Below the pieces are notes generated by a model. The model was not told the DNA's origin, ran no database searches, and was given only the letters and a program-made list of their open reading frames with translations. Shown in pieces: positions 45,473 to 54,480 of a stretch of 56,401 nt of DNA. The stretch's first letter is position 1, and each line of letters opens with the position of its first letter. Both the position numbers and the translations under genes were made by a program. Origin of the DNA: Pseudomonadota bacterium (lineage in GTDB: Bacteria > Pseudomonadota > Gammaproteobacteria > Pseudomonadales > Azotimanducaceae); assembly GCA_027624035.1 (NCBI GenBank), contig JAQBUI010000022.1, positions 1 to 56,401 on the forward strand, in the 5' to 3' direction.

Positions 45473-46474
45473 TTAGCGCAGAACGGTGGATGAAGCACCG
45501 CCGACTGGCCTCGCTTCGAGCGACTCCGTCGGACCCGCCGGACGCCCCATAACCAGCAGGTCCCGAACAATCGATTCGCTCATACGATGCGGCGCGCTGA
45601 TGTCTTTTGCAACCAGCCCATGGGCGCCAAAACAATCAATGATGGCCTCACGAGGCGACTGATACTGATTGAACGCCAGCACCATGATGCCGCCCTTGCG
45701 CAGGCACCTGGCCCACTGTCCGGCACATTGACTGAGGGTATCCATCACACCGCCCACGGCACTGTGCGCCACGCCGTACGGCAGGTCAGAAATGATCAGG
45801 TGAAAAGGGCGCTGCTGAGTGAGCCGTCGCGGTTCCCGTGCGTCGCCAATGACCAGCCGCACCTGGCGATCACCGAACTCGTACTGAATGTATCGGCCAT
45901 CGTCGCCCCGGTTCGATTTGCCGATGAACCCGGTGGTCTGGCGGTGCTTGATGCGCTGCAGCTTCGTCTGTTTTTTGACATGTTGCTGGAATCCAGCCAG
46001 TGCCCGTTTGTCGATCTCGATGCCCACCGCATCCATGTCGTAGCGAAGTGCCCAGAGCAGGGTGGTGCCGCGGCCGGCCATTGGGTCCAGCAGACGCAGC
46101 GGTGTTTGGCCGTCGGGTTCGAGGAAAGCAAGGCCGAGGTTGATGGCGAACTGGGTGAGCAGTTCATTGGTCTTGCCAGCATATTTGGTACCGGTGACCA
46201 GTGACTCAGGCAGGTTGAAGTCAGCCAGCTGGTCCACGATCGAAAAGCGCTCGCCCTTTTCAGTCATGACCGCCTGGACGAACGACAACCGGGCCAATTG
46301 ACGTGACGCGTCCAGAGGCACATCGGTGACCAGAAAGCTGAGAGGACCACGGGTTTCGATCGTGACCTTCGAGTCCGGAAAGTACGCATGGAGTTCCCGA
46401 ACTGCGACATCGTGCACGGCATCGAAATACGCGCCGCGGGCGAGTGGTGAAACGAGGAGCCAGACCCGCTGCAC
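45473..46474 (-). CDS. Trm11-like RNA methyltransferase
   Basis: 333 residues, GTG start. Seen: N-terminal region without clear THUMP match (FLVTDVPLDASRQLARLSFVQAV), then the SAM site LLDPMAGRGTTLLWALRYDMDAVGIEID and a DLPYG motif in place of the DPPY of N-methyltransferases. Trm11-type enzymes methylate the N2 of guanosine in tRNA. Its stop is 66 bp from the zinc-ribbon gene and its start is 11 bp after the TonB receptor stop. The precise target is uncertain. Confidence 0.8.
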   Translation of the reverse strand: MQRVWLLVSPLARGAYFDAVHDVAVRELHAYFPDSKVTIETRGPLSFLVTDVPLDASRQLARLSFVQAVMTEKGERFSIVDQLADFNLPESLVTGTKYAGKTNELLTQFAINLGLAFLEPDGQTPLRLLDPMAGRGTTLLWALRYDMDAVGIEIDKRALAGFQQHVKKQTKLQRIKHRQTTGFIGKSNRGDDGRYIQYEFGDRQVRLVIGDAREPRRLTQQRPFHLIISDLPYGVAHSAVGGVMDTLSQCAGQWARCLRKGGIMVLAFNQYQSPREAIIDCFGAHGLVAKDISAPHRMSESIVRDLLVMGRPAGPTESLEARPVGGASSTVLR

Positions 46475-46485
46475 GCAGGGGTGCT

Positions 46486-48771
46486 CTAGCGAGACCCGGC
46501 CAGACTGGTAAGGTCCGGCCGATAGATGAACTCGAAACCGGTATAACGGGGTTGGCTCATCTCACCATAGGTGACGATTCCAGGTACGCTGGTGGTTGAA
46601 CCATCAAGCGTGACCACATCGGCCACAGTGAGTCTGCGAGGGTTTGTGATATATCGTTTGTCCTGCAGATTCTGGCTGAACAGGCGGAACGTCCAGTCGT
46701 TCCATTCGAATTCGACTGACAGATCCGTAGTGTCCCAGTTGTTGACCCTGCCGAGGGTCGCTCTGGGATTGGTCCAGTAGCTGTCGCTCAGTCGAAAGCC
46801 GGCGTGGGTGCGCAACGTTCCTCGCCACAATGGCATGGCATAGTGGGCGCTGATGTAGAGGCTCTCCGCCGGGGAACGTGCCGGGATCAGATCGCGAAGG
46901 TCCTGGAACTGGCCGGGCATTGTCAGGTCCGGAATGGAAAACCGGGAAAACCCGGTATTCAGATGAGAGAATGCGCCCATGATCTTGAGGTTTGTGAGCG
47001 GCGTCACCTCGAATTCCAGTTCGTAACCGCGAGACTCCAGGTCGTAGATATTGTCCCGTTGCATCTCCACCCTGCCCGAGGCCCCCACCTGGGCGAAGCG
47101 GTCCACGCCGTCGCTCAGATCGACCCGAAACACGGCAAGATTGATGCGCAGGCGGTCCTCATACCACTCGCTCTTGAGTCCAAGCTCAAGTGATTTGGTT
47201 GACTGGCTTGCGGCGGGCCGTGCCGCTTCGATGGACTGGGCATCCTCGTCAAAAATCCCGGGCAGATAGCCCGTGGCATAACGGACATAGACCATCGCCT
47301 CATCATCAACCCGGTAGCTGATACCGACTGTGGGTGCGGTCTCCTGCCAGGCCCGCTCGCCCGCGATCAGGGTCGAGGGGATGGTGACGTTCTCCGAAAC
47401 CACGGCGAATGGCGCGTGCCTGAACTGCTTGCGATATTTGCCGTAACGTACGCCCGCATCAATCGTCCATTGGTCCGTCAGAGTGTAGGTCCCATGGGCG
47501 AACGCCGACTGCAACTGACCTTCCTGACCCGATTCAAGCAAACGCACGTCATTGTCGAGAAAACAACAGGTCAGATTGTTGTCGTTCAGCGTATTGAGGA
47601 TGTAAAACGCCTCCTGACGGACATCGTAGTCAGTGTTCAGGTAGTAGAGCCCAAATGCGTAGTGCAGCCTTTCTTCATCCCGGCGAAAGGTGATCTCCTG
47701 GGAGATCTGGCGATAGGTCTGTCGCCGGGTCACCGAATACAAATCAGTGTGGGTGGCGTCCAGGTCCTGGTGAGTGGCCTCAGTGGTATTGCGCAGGCCA
47801 GTGACGAGGGAGATATCGAAGTCCGCGTAAGCGAAATCAAACTGCAGGGTATGATGATCCCCGTCGTAAGTTCGCGCATTGCTGAAGTTCTGGGCCGTGC
47901 GGCTGATGTCCCGCGTTTGTGGGAAGCCGCCGCCAGCGGCACAGGAGGCGTTGTCCATCGATGCACTGCATACCAGGTCCGATGTCGAACTCAGGTTCAG
48001 CAGTGCCGGTGTGTCGGCATTGTCGTCAACGGTGTCGTAGATGTAGAGTAGCTGACTGGCGCTCGTGGGCTGCCAGAGCAGCGACAGTGCCACCGCTGTT
48101 CGATCTTCCTGATTCTCAGCGCGGTTCATGAAGTTGTTGGTCATATAGGCGCCGCCACCATCCAGCCACGATAGTGACAGCTTGCCGGACAGCGTCGTGC
48201 CCAGTGGGAAATTGAGTATCGCGTCGAACTCGCCACGGTCGTAGTCACCAAAACTCGCGCGAGCCTCTCCTCCCAGCTCGCCGGTCGGCTTGCGTCGAAC
48301 CAGATTGATGCTCCCGCCCAGATTGGGAGCGGGATCGAGCGTTGCATTGGGACCCCGGGTGATGTCCACGTGCTCGAAATCGAATAATGTCTGCATGCGC
48401 CCGGAGTGGGTTCCCACATAGACGCCGTCAATACTGAGCGCGACCGCCGGTTCGAACGCACTGCTGACCTGGTCGCTGCCAATTCCTCTCATGCTGATGG
48501 CAGCGCCCCGGGGGGTACCACTCAGTCCGTCGATGATCAGACCGGGCGCGAGCCCTTCGAGGTCCTCAAGATCGCGTCGATAGGTGGACTCGATCTCTTC
48601 GCCCTTGATCACCGTGGTGGTGAGCGGCGTCCATTGCAGTGGTGCCTCGTGGCCCGCGACCACGATGGTGCGTTCGGCAACGGTATCGGCAACAGTCAAA
48701 TCAGTGCCGGCCAGCAGCGCAATGCCAGCCAGCAAGGCCGCCAGATTCGGCCTTTGAGAGAGTTTGGTCAT
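46486..48771 (-). CDS. TonB-dependent outer membrane receptor
   Basis: About 761 residues from the ATG at 48771; a longer open frame upstream is not part of the protein. Seen: signal peptide (NLAALLAGIALLAGTDLTVAD), a TonB-box-like ERTIVVAG, plug domain (LEGLAPGLIIDGLSGTPRGAAISMRGIGSDQ, SIDGVYVG, EHVDITRGPNATLDPAPNLGGSINLV), and a beta-barrel ending in QPRYTGFEFIYRPDL. Four cysteines in the barrel (DLVCSASMDNASC; TCCF) are unusual and may form disulphides in surface loops. The plug shows no siderophore-specific motif, so the cargo is open. It begins the run with the Trm11-like and zinc-ribbon genes. Confidence 0.92.
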   Translation of the reverse strand: MTKLSQRPNLAALLAGIALLAGTDLTVADTVAERTIVVAGHEAPLQWTPLTTTVIKGEEIESTYRRDLEDLEGLAPGLIIDGLSGTPRGAAISMRGIGSDQVSSAFEPAVALSIDGVYVGTHSGRMQTLFDFEHVDITRGPNATLDPAPNLGGSINLVRRKPTGELGGEARASFGDYDRGEFDAILNFPLGTTLSGKLSLSWLDGGGAYMTNNFMNRAENQEDRTAVALSLLWQPTSASQLLYIYDTVDDNADTPALLNLSSTSDLVCSASMDNASCAAGGGFPQTRDISRTAQNFSNARTYDGDHHTLQFDFAYADFDISLVTGLRNTTEATHQDLDATHTDLYSVTRRQTYRQISQEITFRRDEERLHYAFGLYYLNTDYDVRQEAFYILNTLNDNNLTCCFLDNDVRLLESGQEGQLQSAFAHGTYTLTDQWTIDAGVRYGKYRKQFRHAPFAVVSENVTIPSTLIAGERAWQETAPTVGISYRVDDEAMVYVRYATGYLPGIFDEDAQSIEAARPAASQSTKSLELGLKSEWYEDRLRINLAVFRVDLSDGVDRFAQVGASGRVEMQRDNIYDLESRGYELEFEVTPLTNLKIMGAFSHLNTGFSRFSIPDLTMPGQFQDLRDLIPARSPAESLYISAHYAMPLWRGTLRTHAGFRLSDSYWTNPRATLGRVNNWDTTDLSVEFEWNDWTFRLFSQNLQDKRYITNPRRLTVADVVTLDGSTTSVPGIVTYGEMSQPRYTGFEFIYRPDLTSLAGSR

Positions 48772-48996
48772 GTCTTTGTGCGGCTTCCAGGGGCGACAGC
48801 GCCATGCTACCACATGACGCGATTGCGGAAAGCTGACCTGTCGCGTCGACACATCAATCCGATGCCCCGCCAGCATTGATTGAATGGGTAGCCATGATAC
48901 GCTGTGGGTTTGGCGATCACGTGGTAATCCAACCTGGCAAACGACGCAGGCGATACGAAGAAGGGCAGAACCGGCATCTTCTACACCAAGGACCCG

Positions 48997-49143
48997 GTGG
49001 GCGTTCTGGTCATGTTCCGGGGCCGGCGGGTGTTTCGATATCGATCCGTTGCGGAGTTCATCGAGGCCCATATCAAGGGGATGCAGGCGCTAGAAGAAAA
49101 GCAGGAGCGTGAACTCGCGGATCAGTACAAGGATCAGTACTAG
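48997..49143 (+). CDS. Possible small gene or gene fragment
   Basis: An open stretch from a TAA near 48925 to the TAG at 49141-49143, with GTG 48997 (AAGGA just upstream) as first plausible start. The peptide GRTGIFYTKDPVGVLVMFRG, then RRVFRYRSVAEFIEAH and a charged helix ending DQYKDQY, looks protein-like, but I recognise no family. Codons 5' of the GTG are also in frame, so a CTG start or a lost 5' end are both possible. The rest of the 563-bp gap (48772-49334) holds repeat copy D. Confidence 0.35.
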   Translation: MGVLVMFRGRRVFRYRSVAEFIEAHIKGMQALEEKQERELADQYKDQY

Positions 49144-49219
49144 ATTGAACAGCGGGGCGCCAATCCCTCGTGACATTTCAGTTTCCCCGCCTGCCATCTG
49201 GTGTTGTTGCGTCGGTAGC

Positions 49220-49310
49220 AGCCCTGAGCGTGCCCGTGCCACGCTCGCCGTAGTCGTGCCGGTGAGTCTTCCGGACGACACAGCGCGCAGCCGGAATTGC
49301 CATGAAAGGC
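49220..49310 (-). repeat. Dispersed ~90-bp intergenic repeat (copy D)
   Basis: Reverse orientation. Read on the minus strand: CCTTTCATGGCAATTCCGGC, TCGTCCGGAAGACTCACCGG, CACGACTACGGCGAGCGTGG and CACGGGCACGCTCAGGGCT. Complete and well-preserved. Confidence 0.85.
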
Positions 49311-49334
49311 CCGTGGGTCGGCGCCGGTTCGCGA

Positions 49335-49583
49335 TCATGACTCAACCGGAACCACTTTGATGCTAAGAGAGTGAACCAGCTTGTCTGCGTCCCAGAACAA
49401 ATGACGGATATCCTCGACCTTGACGCTGAGTTCGATCTCCGGATGGTCGGCCGAGAGGATCTCGATCCAGTCCTCTCTTGTGATCTTATCGCCGATGCGA
49501 ATTGAAATGGAGGCGCTACGCTCCCTGATGATGGGCTCACTGTTGTAGGAATCGAGGTAGACCTCAAGATGCTGGTGACTCAT
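49335..49583 (-). CDS. Conserved-looking small hypothetical protein
   Basis: 82 residues from the ATG at 49583, with GGAGAG upstream. I do not recognise the family. Seen: a mixed alpha/beta pattern (HLEVYLDSYNSEPIIRERSASISIRIGDKITREDWIEIL) followed by EIELSVKVEDIRHLFWDADKLVHSLSIKVV; cytosolic, no membrane segment. It stands alone in the minus-strand block, downstream of the cupin gene. Confidence 0.55.
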   Translation of the reverse strand: MSHQHLEVYLDSYNSEPIIRERSASISIRIGDKITREDWIEILSADHPEIELSVKVEDIRHLFWDADKLVHSLSIKVVPVES

Positions 49584-49890
49584 TGCTGTGCTCTCCATGG
49601 CGGCGAAAGTGCCGGTTGAATTGCATTAAATGAGATCCGCTCCGGATGATCTGTGCGTCAATTCACATTTCCCCCGGGCTCGACTGGTCAATGGTCCAAA
49701 CCGTGAACGCTGTCACAGGGACCATGTGAAGCCGCCCTGATCGAACCGGTTTCAAGACACGACTCGACCCGTCTGCACAAACAACGTAAGCCCCAACGCG
49801 CTTACCAAACAACAGATGATCGTCAAACACGGAATCCCGGTGTGTCAGCGTCACAGATTTTGACCTGGTTTCTGCCGAGACCGGTTCTTC
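49584..49890. other. 307-bp gap with no supported gene
   Basis: A 63-codon minus frame (49663-49854) is present but has no ribosome-binding site, no family match and low-quality composition. I see no repeat copy or strong hairpin here. Confidence 0.4.
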
Positions 49891-50427
49891 TCAGGTCTGG
49901 CGATGCGCACCGGTCAGAAAGACCACCATCACGCAAGGTACGTCACCTTTGTTGCGCCAGGCGTGGCGGGTACCATTCTGAACGACCGTATCGCCGGGCT
50001 TCAGATGAACTTCCCTACCGTCGTCCAGTTCGAGCCAGACTTCGCCTGAAACGACGTACTCGAAATCTACCGTGTCGGTGGTATGCATGCCGGGATGATC
50101 AGCTTCCATACGCGCCTGGGTCACCATACCCGGCAGCGTTTCTTCCAACTCCTGCATGGCAGTGTCGCGATCAAAGTCATCCGGGAGTCTGGTGGACTGC
50201 GGGGCGACACTGAATGTGGCGAAACGAAACCCGCCAACCGGTGGGAACCATTTTGCTGCAGGATGTTGCCGTCCATCATCCGGAAATGACGGTGCCGCGT
50301 CTGCACTCCAGAGTTCATGGTATTGCCCGGGCAATTGACGCAGGCTGGTCGGTTCAACCATTTCGTCACTGACGAAGATGGCCTTACCGTGCCGGTCGTG
50401 ACCGGTGACCACCCGTCGAATCTTCAT
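49891..50427 (-). CDS. Cupin-domain protein
   Basis: 178 residues from the ATG at 50427, with AGGA eight bases upstream; an earlier TTG overlaps the crotonase stop. Seen: a cupin core in the last third, GMHTTDTVDFEYVVSGEVWL, ELDDGREVHLKPGDTVVQNGTRHAWRNKG, holding the conserved histidines and PGD turn. The N-terminal half (about 1-100) is a beta-rich extension. Probably a metal-binding enzyme or sensor; it ends the minus-strand CoA-ligase run. Confidence 0.86.
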   Translation of the reverse strand: MKIRRVVTGHDRHGKAIFVSDEMVEPTSLRQLPGQYHELWSADAAPSFPDDGRQHPAAKWFPPVGGFRFATFSVAPQSTRLPDDFDRDTAMQELEETLPGMVTQARMEADHPGMHTTDTVDFEYVVSGEVWLELDDGREVHLKPGDTVVQNGTRHAWRNKGDVPCVMVVFLTGAHRQT

Positions 50428-50447
50428 CTGCGGGGTCCTAGCGTCAC

Positions 50448-51260
50448 TCAATCGGGGTCAACGTAGGCAGGCGGACGCTCTTCGAAGTTGGATTTCACCG
50501 CCTCGACCTGATTGGCCTTGCCGATGAGCCTTCCCTGCAACGAGGCTTCCAGCGTGAGGCCCGTTTCCCTGTCTGCACGCCAGGTTTCCTCAAACAACTG
50601 CTTGCCGAGACGTATGGCGCTCGGTGATTTGCCGGCGATGGTCTCGGCCATCTCCATGGCCGACTCGAGCGGCGTATCACTGACCCGGGTGACGATCCCC
50701 AGGGACTCGGCCTCTGTGCCGTCGAAAATCCGCCCGGTGAAAGTCAGTTCCTTGGCGATATCGAGCCTGACCAGGTCCCGCAATGTCTGGGTGAGGCTGC
50801 AATCAGGAATCAGCCCCCACTTGATCTCCATGACAGAGAACCGTGAATCCGGTGCGGCGATGCGGATGTCAGCTCCCATGGCGATCTGAAATCCACCGCC
50901 GAAAGCGACGCCATGAACTGCAGCAATCACGGGTACGGGTACACCTTTCCAGACCATTCCGGGCTGCTGTGCCGAATTCCCCGGGGTGCGTCCGGTTGGC
51001 TTGCGTCGTGAGGTCACGGCTGTGCCCGAAGCGTCTCCTGCCATACCTCGAAAGCTTGAGAAATCCAGGCCGGCACAGAAGCCTCGTCCGTTTCCGGAGA
51101 GCACCACCACGCGGACTGATTTATTGTCCATGAGCGATTCACCAGCCTCTGTGATGGCATCGAACATCTCGGATGAAAGCGCGTTGTATTTGTCTGCACG
51201 GTTCAGACGCACGTCCGCTACGCCCGTACTGCTGATGTCAATGGTGACCAGATCCGACAT
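50448..51260 (-). CDS. Crotonase-family enzyme with dienoyl-CoA-isomerase-like active site
   Basis: 270 residues from the ATG at 51260 (AGGGAA upstream). Seen: ADVRLNRADKYNALSSEMFDAI, oxyanion GRGFCAGLDFSSF, VAFGGGFQIAMGADIRIAA and FSVMEIKWGLIPDCSLTQTL. The segment aligns with the delta3,5-delta2,4-dienoyl-CoA isomerase site, where an E and a D eight residues apart are catalytic; both are present. The position of the other hydratase glutamate is phenylalanine. So an isomerase of unsaturated acyl-CoAs is the best reading. It lies between TesB and the cupin gene. Confidence 0.86.
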   Translation of the reverse strand: MSDLVTIDISSTGVADVRLNRADKYNALSSEMFDAITEAGESLMDNKSVRVVVLSGNGRGFCAGLDFSSFRGMAGDASGTAVTSRRKPTGRTPGNSAQQPGMVWKGVPVPVIAAVHGVAFGGGFQIAMGADIRIAAPDSRFSVMEIKWGLIPDCSLTQTLRDLVRLDIAKELTFTGRIFDGTEAESLGIVTRVSDTPLESAMEMAETIAGKSPSAIRLGKQLFEETWRADRETGLTLEASLQGRLIGKANQVEAVKSNFEERPPAYVDPD

Positions 51261-51347
51261 GATGGGATTCCCTGTGTAGTTTCCTGGAAGTGTCGCCACT
51301 ACACCATGAAGGCGCGCGATGGTCAATCGTCGCTGCCTGCCGCCGGA

Positions 51348-52232
51348 TCACTCCTGTTGGCTGACGGTCGACGGGTTCTGTTGAGGCGCCGCGGAACTGG
51401 CTCGATAACGGATCAATCCTTCCTGCATTACAGAGGCCACAAGTTCGCCCTGCCGGGAATAGAAGGCGCCGCGGGTAAAGCCGCGGGCACCGGCAGCAGC
51501 GGGTGTCTCGCGGGTGTACAGGAGCCAGTCACTCACGTTGAACGGGCGGTGGAACCACAGGGCATGGTCCAGGCTGGCCATTTGAAGACTTCCCTCGCCC
51601 GGTTTCATTGTGCGCCGATGGGGGATCATGGCGGTCGAGATCAGGCTCATGTCGGACGCATAGGACAGCAGCAACTGGTGCATGGCGCCGGCGTCATCCA
51701 GCCTCTCTTTGAATCGAATCCAGGAGGCCGCTGCATTGTCGGCACCGTCTTCGACGCTACGTACCTCAAACGGTCGTTCGCGCATCCATTTGCCTGCCTG
51801 CTTGCCCCATTTGCGTACTGCCGCCACATGATCATCTGTGATGGTCTCCGGCAGGGGCCAGTCGTTCTCCAGATCAATCTGGTGATGGAGTCCGGATTCG
51901 TGAACCTGGAACGAAGCGTCCATGCTGAAGATAGCCTCACCCTTTTGAATCGCCTTGACCCGGCGGGTGGTAAAGCTATGGCCATCACGAATCGATTCGA
52001 CGCTATAGAGCACCGGACGGGTCGAATCACCTGGCCGCAGGAAGTAGCCATGCAGTGAGTGACAGAAACGTGCCTCATGTACCGTGCGGTAGGCAGCGGC
52101 CAGCGCCTGAGCCAGTACCTGGCCACCGAACAGGCGGTGGTGCTGCCGTGGTTCGTTCTGGCCCCGAAACACGTTGGTTTCGATGGACTCCAGGTTGAGC
52201 AGGTCCAGCAACTGGCGAGTGAGTTCTGTCAC
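51348..52232 (-). CDS. tesB: Acyl-CoA thioesterase II (TesB-like)
   Basis: 294 residues from a GTG at 52232, seven bases after the Rieske stop; a longer TTG start overlaps it. Seen: LLDLLNLESIETNVFRGQNE, the usual TesB opening; HSLHGYFLRPGDSTRPVLY; and the second hot-dog with MASLDHALWFHRPFN, ARGFTRGAFYSRQGELVASVMQEGLIR. The catalytic D and Q positions of TesB are retained in SLDHA and MQEGL. It releases free acids from CoA thioesters, regulating CoA pools during lipid turnover. Confidence 0.92.
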   Translation of the reverse strand: MTELTRQLLDLLNLESIETNVFRGQNEPRQHHRLFGGQVLAQALAAAYRTVHEARFCHSLHGYFLRPGDSTRPVLYSVESIRDGHSFTTRRVKAIQKGEAIFSMDASFQVHESGLHHQIDLENDWPLPETITDDHVAAVRKWGKQAGKWMRERPFEVRSVEDGADNAAASWIRFKERLDDAGAMHQLLLSYASDMSLISTAMIPHRRTMKPGEGSLQMASLDHALWFHRPFNVSDWLLYTRETPAAAGARGFTRGAFYSRQGELVASVMQEGLIRYRASSAAPQQNPSTVSQQE

Positions 52233-52239
52233 AGGTGTG

Positions 52240-52557
52240 TCAGTCTTCGCCAACAGAAATGGCAATGGTCCCGTCGTGCACTTTCACAGCATAGGTCCTG
52301 ATGTCCTCCCAGGCGGGCGGCGCCTTGACGGCACCATTGCTCAACTTGAACTCGGCGCCGTGGTAGGGGCAGGTGATGCACCCGTTGCTCAGCATGCCGC
52401 CCTCCAGGGCGTACATTTCGTGGCTGCAGTAGTAGGCTACAGCGTAGAATTCTCCCTGATGTCGACACAGCAGGATTTCTTCACCGTTCAGCTCCACGTG
52501 CATCTGACCGTCTTCGGGCAGTTCGGAAGTGGCCGCAACCACATGATATTCAGCCAT
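52240..52557 (-). CDS. Rieske [2Fe-2S] ferredoxin-like protein
   Basis: 105 residues from the ATG at 52557. Seen: YYCSHEMYALEGGML and CITCPYHGAEFKLSNG, the CxH...CxxH Rieske cluster ligands with the PYHG turn, in an all-beta domain. It resembles the electron-transfer ferredoxins of aromatic-ring dioxygenases, but no dioxygenase oxygenase subunit is in the window. It lies between the CoA ligase and TesB genes, tightly spaced with TesB, so it might serve a CoA-linked oxygenase elsewhere. Confidence 0.88.
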   Translation of the reverse strand: MAEYHVVAATSELPEDGQMHVELNGEEILLCRHQGEFYAVAYYCSHEMYALEGGMLSNGCITCPYHGAEFKLSNGAVKAPPAWEDIRTYAVKVHDGTIAISVGED

Positions 52558-52681
52558 GTTCTGGTCCATCGCAAAAAGCGGAGCATTTAACCAGACGCCG
52601 GGGACTTGTGCCACCGGCAACTTGATGCCGTCAAAAGGGTCCGGTTCCCTCGACATCCCATTGCCCGGTCTGGAACCACTG

Positions 52682-54322
52682 TTATTGCGTACGGAGATCG
52701 GGCAGGCGGTAGTCACGGGACTCGAGGTCAGCCCGGATGGCCTTTTTGTCAATTTTGCCCGTCGAGGTGAGCGGGATTTCTTCGACGAACAGGATCTCGT
52801 CCGGTAGCTGCCACTTGGCGAACATGCCAGAGCAGTGTTCAATGATCTGATCCCCAGTCACATTCGCGCCCCGCGCCGTGATGACCAGGGCAACCGGTCG
52901 CTCATCCCATTTCGGATGGGGCTGGGCGACCACTGCCGCCTGCTGTACGCCATCAAGAGACACAATGTGGTTCTCAAGATCCACAGATGAAATCCATTCA
53001 CCACCGGATTTGATCAGGTCTTTGGATCGGTCAGCGATGATCAGATATTGCTCGGCATCTATTTTTGCGACATCGCCTGTGACCAGCCAGCCTTCGTGGA
53101 ATTTCTCCGGCTGGGGGTCATTGAAGTATTCGGAGCAGATCCATGGGCCGCGGATCAGCAGTTCGCCAACGCTGTTTCCATCATGGGGCAGTGGTTGCCA
53201 CTGTTCATCGAAAATCTCGATTTCAAGGCCCGGTATCAGCAGGCCCGCCTTGGCGATGTTTTCAAACTGCTGGTCTTCTGTTAGCCGCAGGTGGGACCGC
53301 TTGGCCACCTTGCGAGACAGTGTGCCGAGCGGATTCGTTTCGGTCATGCCCCACCCCTGGATCATCTCGACGCCGAGCTTTTCCCAATACCATCGCATCA
53401 TGGAGCGGGGCGGTGCGGAACCGCCACAGGTCAGGCGGGATAGCCGGCTGAGGTCGTATTTGTCGGGTGCTGCTTCAATGACGGATTTCACACCCTGCCA
53501 GATGGTGGGCACGCCCGCAGAAATGGTGACTTCCTCTTCTGACATGAGTTCCACCAGCCGCTCCGGAACCATAAAACGGTGCGGCATGACCTGCTTGCAA
53601 CCCAGCATGGATGCAGTAAAAGGGAGCCCCCAGCCCATGGCGTGAAACATCGGTACGATGCCGCAGACGGCATCCAGTGCGGACAGATTCATCGAATCAG
53701 TCATGGCCTGGGCGATGGTGTGGAGGTAGGTTGAACGATGGGTATACATCACACCTTTTGGTTTGCCAGTGGTTCCGCTCGTATAACAAAGGCCCATGGG
53801 GGCATTTTCATCAATTTCCGGCCAGGGATAGTCGCCCGCCTGGTCTGCGATAAAGTCCTCGTAGTCCACTGTATTGGTGAATTCGGTCTCACCCCCCTCA
53901 CCATGTCGACAGATCACCAGCATTTCCACGGTGGGGATCTTATCGATAAGGGGCGCCAGCAATGGCAGCAGGTCTTCATCGATGAAGATGATGCGATCGG
54001 CCGCATGGTTGATGATGTATTCGAGATCGGTGGGACCGAGTCGAATGTTCAATGTATGCAGCACCGCCCCCATGGACGGTACCGCCTGGTAGAGCTCGAG
54101 GTGCCGATAGTTGTTCCACATGAAGCTGGCAACCCGGTCACCAGGCTTGATGCCGTGGACAGCAAGTGCGCTGGCGAGCTGATTAGCCCGGGTCCAGGTG
54201 GTGGCCAGTGTCTGCCGGTGAGTGCCTCCTTCCAGCAGGGTGACAATCTCCTCGTTCGGATCGTGGCTGGCGCCTCGCCCGATAATACGGGATAGCAGCA
54301 GGGGCGTTTGTTGCATGGTCAT
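52682..54322 (-). CDS. AMP-forming acyl-CoA synthetase (long-chain fatty acid--CoA ligase family)
   Basis: 546 residues from the ATG at 54322 with GAGGAG upstream. Seen: the A3 motif CYTSGTTGKPKGVMYTHRS, GWGMTETNPLGTLSRKV, the hinge motif TGDVAKIDAEQYLIIADRSKDLIKSGGEWIS, and the catalytic lysine in STGKIDKKAIR near the end. The N-terminus (MQQTPLLLSRIIGRG) is like the DmdB/long-chain group. It activates fatty or alkyl acids with ATP and CoA, and would supply the TesB and crotonase genes of this run. Confidence 0.92.
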   Translation of the reverse strand: MTMQQTPLLLSRIIGRGASHDPNEEIVTLLEGGTHRQTLATTWTRANQLASALAVHGIKPGDRVASFMWNNYRHLELYQAVPSMGAVLHTLNIRLGPTDLEYIINHAADRIIFIDEDLLPLLAPLIDKIPTVEMLVICRHGEGGETEFTNTVDYEDFIADQAGDYPWPEIDENAPMGLCYTSGTTGKPKGVMYTHRSTYLHTIAQAMTDSMNLSALDAVCGIVPMFHAMGWGLPFTASMLGCKQVMPHRFMVPERLVELMSEEEVTISAGVPTIWQGVKSVIEAAPDKYDLSRLSRLTCGGSAPPRSMMRWYWEKLGVEMIQGWGMTETNPLGTLSRKVAKRSHLRLTEDQQFENIAKAGLLIPGLEIEIFDEQWQPLPHDGNSVGELLIRGPWICSEYFNDPQPEKFHEGWLVTGDVAKIDAEQYLIIADRSKDLIKSGGEWISSVDLENHIVSLDGVQQAAVVAQPHPKWDERPVALVITARGANVTGDQIIEHCSGMFAKWQLPDEILFVEEIPLTSTGKIDKKAIRADLESRDYRLPDLRTQ

Positions 54323-54480
54323 GGCGGTGCTCCTCAGTGACCGGGAGTGCGGGTGCCAAGAATAGCTCATTTAGGAACAAGAAAAAACGTTAGAAATAAG
54401 ACATAAGCTATTGTTTTTTAAATAAATAGACCCACGAAATGAGCCCGCATTGGCGGCAATGCAGGATGAGGTCAACGCCT

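Noticed and set aside
49663..49854. 63-codon minus-strand frame as a gene
   Set aside because: No ribosome-binding site, no family pattern, and codon content unlike the adjacent genes.
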